Shown piece by piece: positions 62,305-64,000 of a stretch of DNA of 64,000 nucleotides. Position 1 is the stretch's first letter; each line of letters begins with the position of its first letter. The DNA comes from Blautia luti. GTDB taxonomy: Bacteria > Bacillota > Clostridia > Lachnospirales > Lachnospiraceae. The DNA lies in the NCBI RefSeq assembly GCF_033096465.1, contig NZ_AP028156.1, positions 2,870,501-2,934,500 of the forward strand, given 5' to 3'. The notes below the pieces were generated by a model. That model did no database searches. It was not told the DNA's origin and saw nothing but the letters and a program-made list of their open reading frames with translations. Made by a program: the position numbers and the translations under genes.

Positions 62305-63705
62305 TTATTTGTAAATCTTAATTCCAAAGGACTCGTGGATGGTTGTACGGGCCTCTTCGATGGTCTTAAATTCTTCTGCTTTCAGCATTTGTGCGGTAAT
62401 GTTACCGATCGCAGTTGCTTCGCCAGGACCTGCATGGATTTCTTTCTTGGTTGCCTTTGCAGTCAGCTCATTGAGGTATCCTGCATTGGAACCTCCACCT
62501 ACGATGTGGATACGGCTGTAAGTTCTGCCTGTCATCTCTTCCAGTTCTTTCGCAGTCTTTGCATAGCATTCTGCAAGGCTGGTATAGATCACTGTTGCGA
62601 TCTCTCCCAGTGTTTCCGGAACCTGCTGTCCTGTTCTGCGGCAGTAATCTTTTACTTCCTCTGTCATATTGTCAGGGGAAAGGAAACATTCATCATTGGC
62701 ATCTACTCTTGACGGGAAATCCTTCGCTTCCTCTGCCATCTCGCAGATCTGTGCGAAACTGTACGCGTCATTGAATTCATGACGTACAGACTGGATCATC
62801 CACAATCCCATGATGTTCTTCAGATAGCGAAAACGTCCTGCATAACCGCCTTCATTTGTGAAGTTCATCTCACAGCTCTTCTCAGAGCAGTCTGCTTCTT
62901 TTCTCTCAATTCCCATCAGTGACCATGTACCGGAACTGATATAGATAAAATCGTCGTCATTTGCAGGAACTGCCAGTACAGCAGAGCCTGTATCATGTGT
63001 AGCAGGTGCTACCACTTCCAGATCAAAGCCTACTTCCGCTTTAATCTCTTCTGTCAGATGTCCGATGCTTGTACCAGGCATGATCAGTTTCTGGAATATC
63101 TTCTTCGGATATCCAAGCATATCAATCAGTTCATAATCCCAGTCCTTAGTAGTCGGGCATACAAGCTGTCCTGTAGTTGCTTCCGTATATTCACAGGTTT
63201 TTTCCCCTGTAAGCAGGAAATGGAAGTAATCCGGTACATGGAGAAGTGTTTCTGCCTGTTCCAGATATTCCGGATGTTTCTTCTTCACTGCCATCAGCTG
63301 ATAAACGGTGTTAAAAATTGCTTTCTGGATACCGGTTCTCGCATAGAGATCTTTCAGAGAAATAATCTTATAAACTTCTTCATCCATGCCATCTGTACGA
63401 TGATCACGATATCCAACTGTATTTCCAAGAACCTGATCATTCTTATCCAGAAGTACGAAGTCTACGCCCCAGGTATCTACGCCCATGCTTACCGGGATCT
63501 TACCGATCTCTTTGCATTTCTTCAGACCGTTTACAACCTCTTTGAAAAGGCGGTCAAATTCCCAGCAAAGCTCTCCGTCCTTCTTTACCATTCCGTTTTC
63601 GAAACGGTAAATCTCTTCCAGAACCATTTTTCCGTTTTCCATATGTCCAAGAATGTGGCGTCCGCTGGATGCTCCGATATCTACTGCCAAATAATATGCT
63701 GCCAT
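62305..63705 (-). CDS. rhaB: Rhamnulokinase
   Basis: 466 aa, FGGY kinase. N-terminal ATP-binding AVDIGASSGRHILG, GVDTWGVDFVLLD and GYRDHRTDGM, catalytic region PATHDTGSAVLAVP and SSGTWSLMGIE, all as in RhaB. It phosphorylates L-rhamnulose. GAGGAGG lies before the ATG. The neighbouring isomerase and rhamnulose-1-phosphate aldolase genes are not present here; only the aldolase-like stub follows. Confidence 0.93.
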   Translation of the reverse strand: MAAYYLAVDIGASSGRHILGHMENGKMVLEEIYRFENGMVKKDGELCWEFDRLFKEVVNGLKKCKEIGKIPVSMGVDTWGVDFVLLDKNDQVLGNTVGYRDHRTDGMDEEVYKIISLKDLYARTGIQKAIFNTVYQLMAVKKKHPEYLEQAETLLHVPDYFHFLLTGEKTCEYTEATTGQLVCPTTKDWDYELIDMLGYPKKIFQKLIMPGTSIGHLTEEIKAEVGFDLEVVAPATHDTGSAVLAVPANDDDFIYISSGTWSLMGIERKEADCSEKSCEMNFTNEGGYAGRFRYLKNIMGLWMIQSVRHEFNDAYSFAQICEMAEEAKDFPSRVDANDECFLSPDNMTEEVKDYCRRTGQQVPETLGEIATVIYTSLAECYAKTAKELEEMTGRTYSRIHIVGGGSNAGYLNELTAKATKKEIHAGPGEATAIGNITAQMLKAEEFKTIEEARTTIHESFGIKIYK

Positions 63706-63788
63706 TGTAAATCCTCCTCAATATATGAATTTTAATTACGCTCTTCATATCTGATGCCTTTATTTTACCCCACAGAGTTCTTTCGGGT

Positions 63789-63818
63789 AAGAACCTTGTT
63801 TGTCCAAAAAAGGTCCTT
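63789..63818. promoter_or_regulatory. Inverted repeat upstream of rhaB
   Basis: AAGAACCTT and AAGGTCCTT pair with one mismatch around a 12-nt spacer, about 85 bp before rhaB. A possible regulator site; a TAAAAT (minus, near 63765) may be the -10. Confidence 0.35.
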
Positions 63819-63839
63819 ATTTGCAAAATCTGGTGGTCA

Positions 63840-64000
63840 TCATGATTTCTGAGCCTGCTCTTTTTCTTCTCGTTCTTTTTTTACTTTCTCTCTCTGTTTC
63901 GTAAGATCATAGTAATCATCTGTTAGAAAACCGTGTCTGCGCATGGCATCAAATACCTGTTTCTGGGCAGGCGTCATTTTCATTCCAATAGAATTATTAT
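63840..64000 (-). CDS. 3' end of an unidentified protein (runs off the window)
   Basis: The frame reads MTPAQKQVFDAMRRHGFLTD, followed by a very basic/acidic helix (KQREKVKKEREEKE) and a stop. About 52 codons are visible. It continues beyond the right edge. The family is not recognised. Confidence 0.5.
   Translation of the reverse strand, partial: NNSIGMKMTPAQKQVFDAMRRHGFLTDDYYDLTKQREKVKKEREEKEQAQKS

Overview
The window looks like a chromosomal stretch of a gut Clostridia species of the family Lachnospiraceae (Blautia or Ruminococcus-like is my guess). The reasons are moderate-to-low GC, strong AGGAGG ribosome sites, T-box and TPP leaders, a CIRCE element, a DUF4250 gene directly behind clpB, TnpV and IS66-type elements, and oxygen-sensitive enzymes (iron-sulfur L-serine dehydratase, ThiH, hybrid-cluster protein). 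No rRNA, tRNA or CRISPR array was seen.

Layout. 0-9.4 kb: a LysR regulator divergent from an NSS amino-acid symporter; a cytidylate-kinase-like gene with an NhaD-type antiporter; clpB under CIRCE with DUF4250; an XRE gene broken by an in-frame TGA. 9.4-13.8 kb: a two-gene ABC exporter with its TetR regulator and a 32-bp palindrome. 13.9-19.1 kb: a tightly overlapping operon of unknown purpose (ketopantoate-reductase-like, alpha/beta hydrolase, LCM-type methyltransferase, BAAT-type thioesterase/acyltransferase-like), whose distal genes (a second hydrolase and an AraC regulator) are decayed. 19.4-24.8 kb: TnpV remnant, thrS with a T-box, and an intact IS66 element with a perfect 8-bp target duplication. 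24.8-38 kb: an AEC permease and two complete five-gene peptide/nickel-type ABC importers, the second under a LysR gene.

38.3-44.4 kb is a recombination scrapyard. It holds 3' or 5' pieces of an acetyltransferase, a BAAT enzyme and FeoB joined to other genes, a MerR-controlled aldo/keto reductase, a complete tnpB (OMEGA-type) element, and a probable orphan second IS200/IS605 end. 44.4-48.2 kb is the thiSFGHE operon for the thiazole half of thiamine, with a TPP riboswitch and terminator. Then come mgtE, sdaAB/sdaAA, a PTS EIIC-like membrane protein, an MFS carrier and an RNase H. 55.7-59.1 kb has a 140-bp MITE-like element, a gene fragment whose end carries a near-consensus promoter, and a T-box-controlled ilvB-ilvN pair. 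59.1-64 kb has hcp with a ferredoxin gene under an FNR/CRP-like dyad, an AraC fragment, and rhaB followed by a 12-codon aldolase stub.

The points most worth a second look are the unknown reductase/hydrolase/methyltransferase operon with an inverted repeat also found in front of the ABC exporter; the MITE whose ends match the resident IS66 ends; the mosaic junctions; and several clean operator-promoter architectures (MerR, FNR-like, CIRCE). I did not find one large, clearly undescribed system. Many starts were moved inward from the longest open frame where a ribosome site decides the start.
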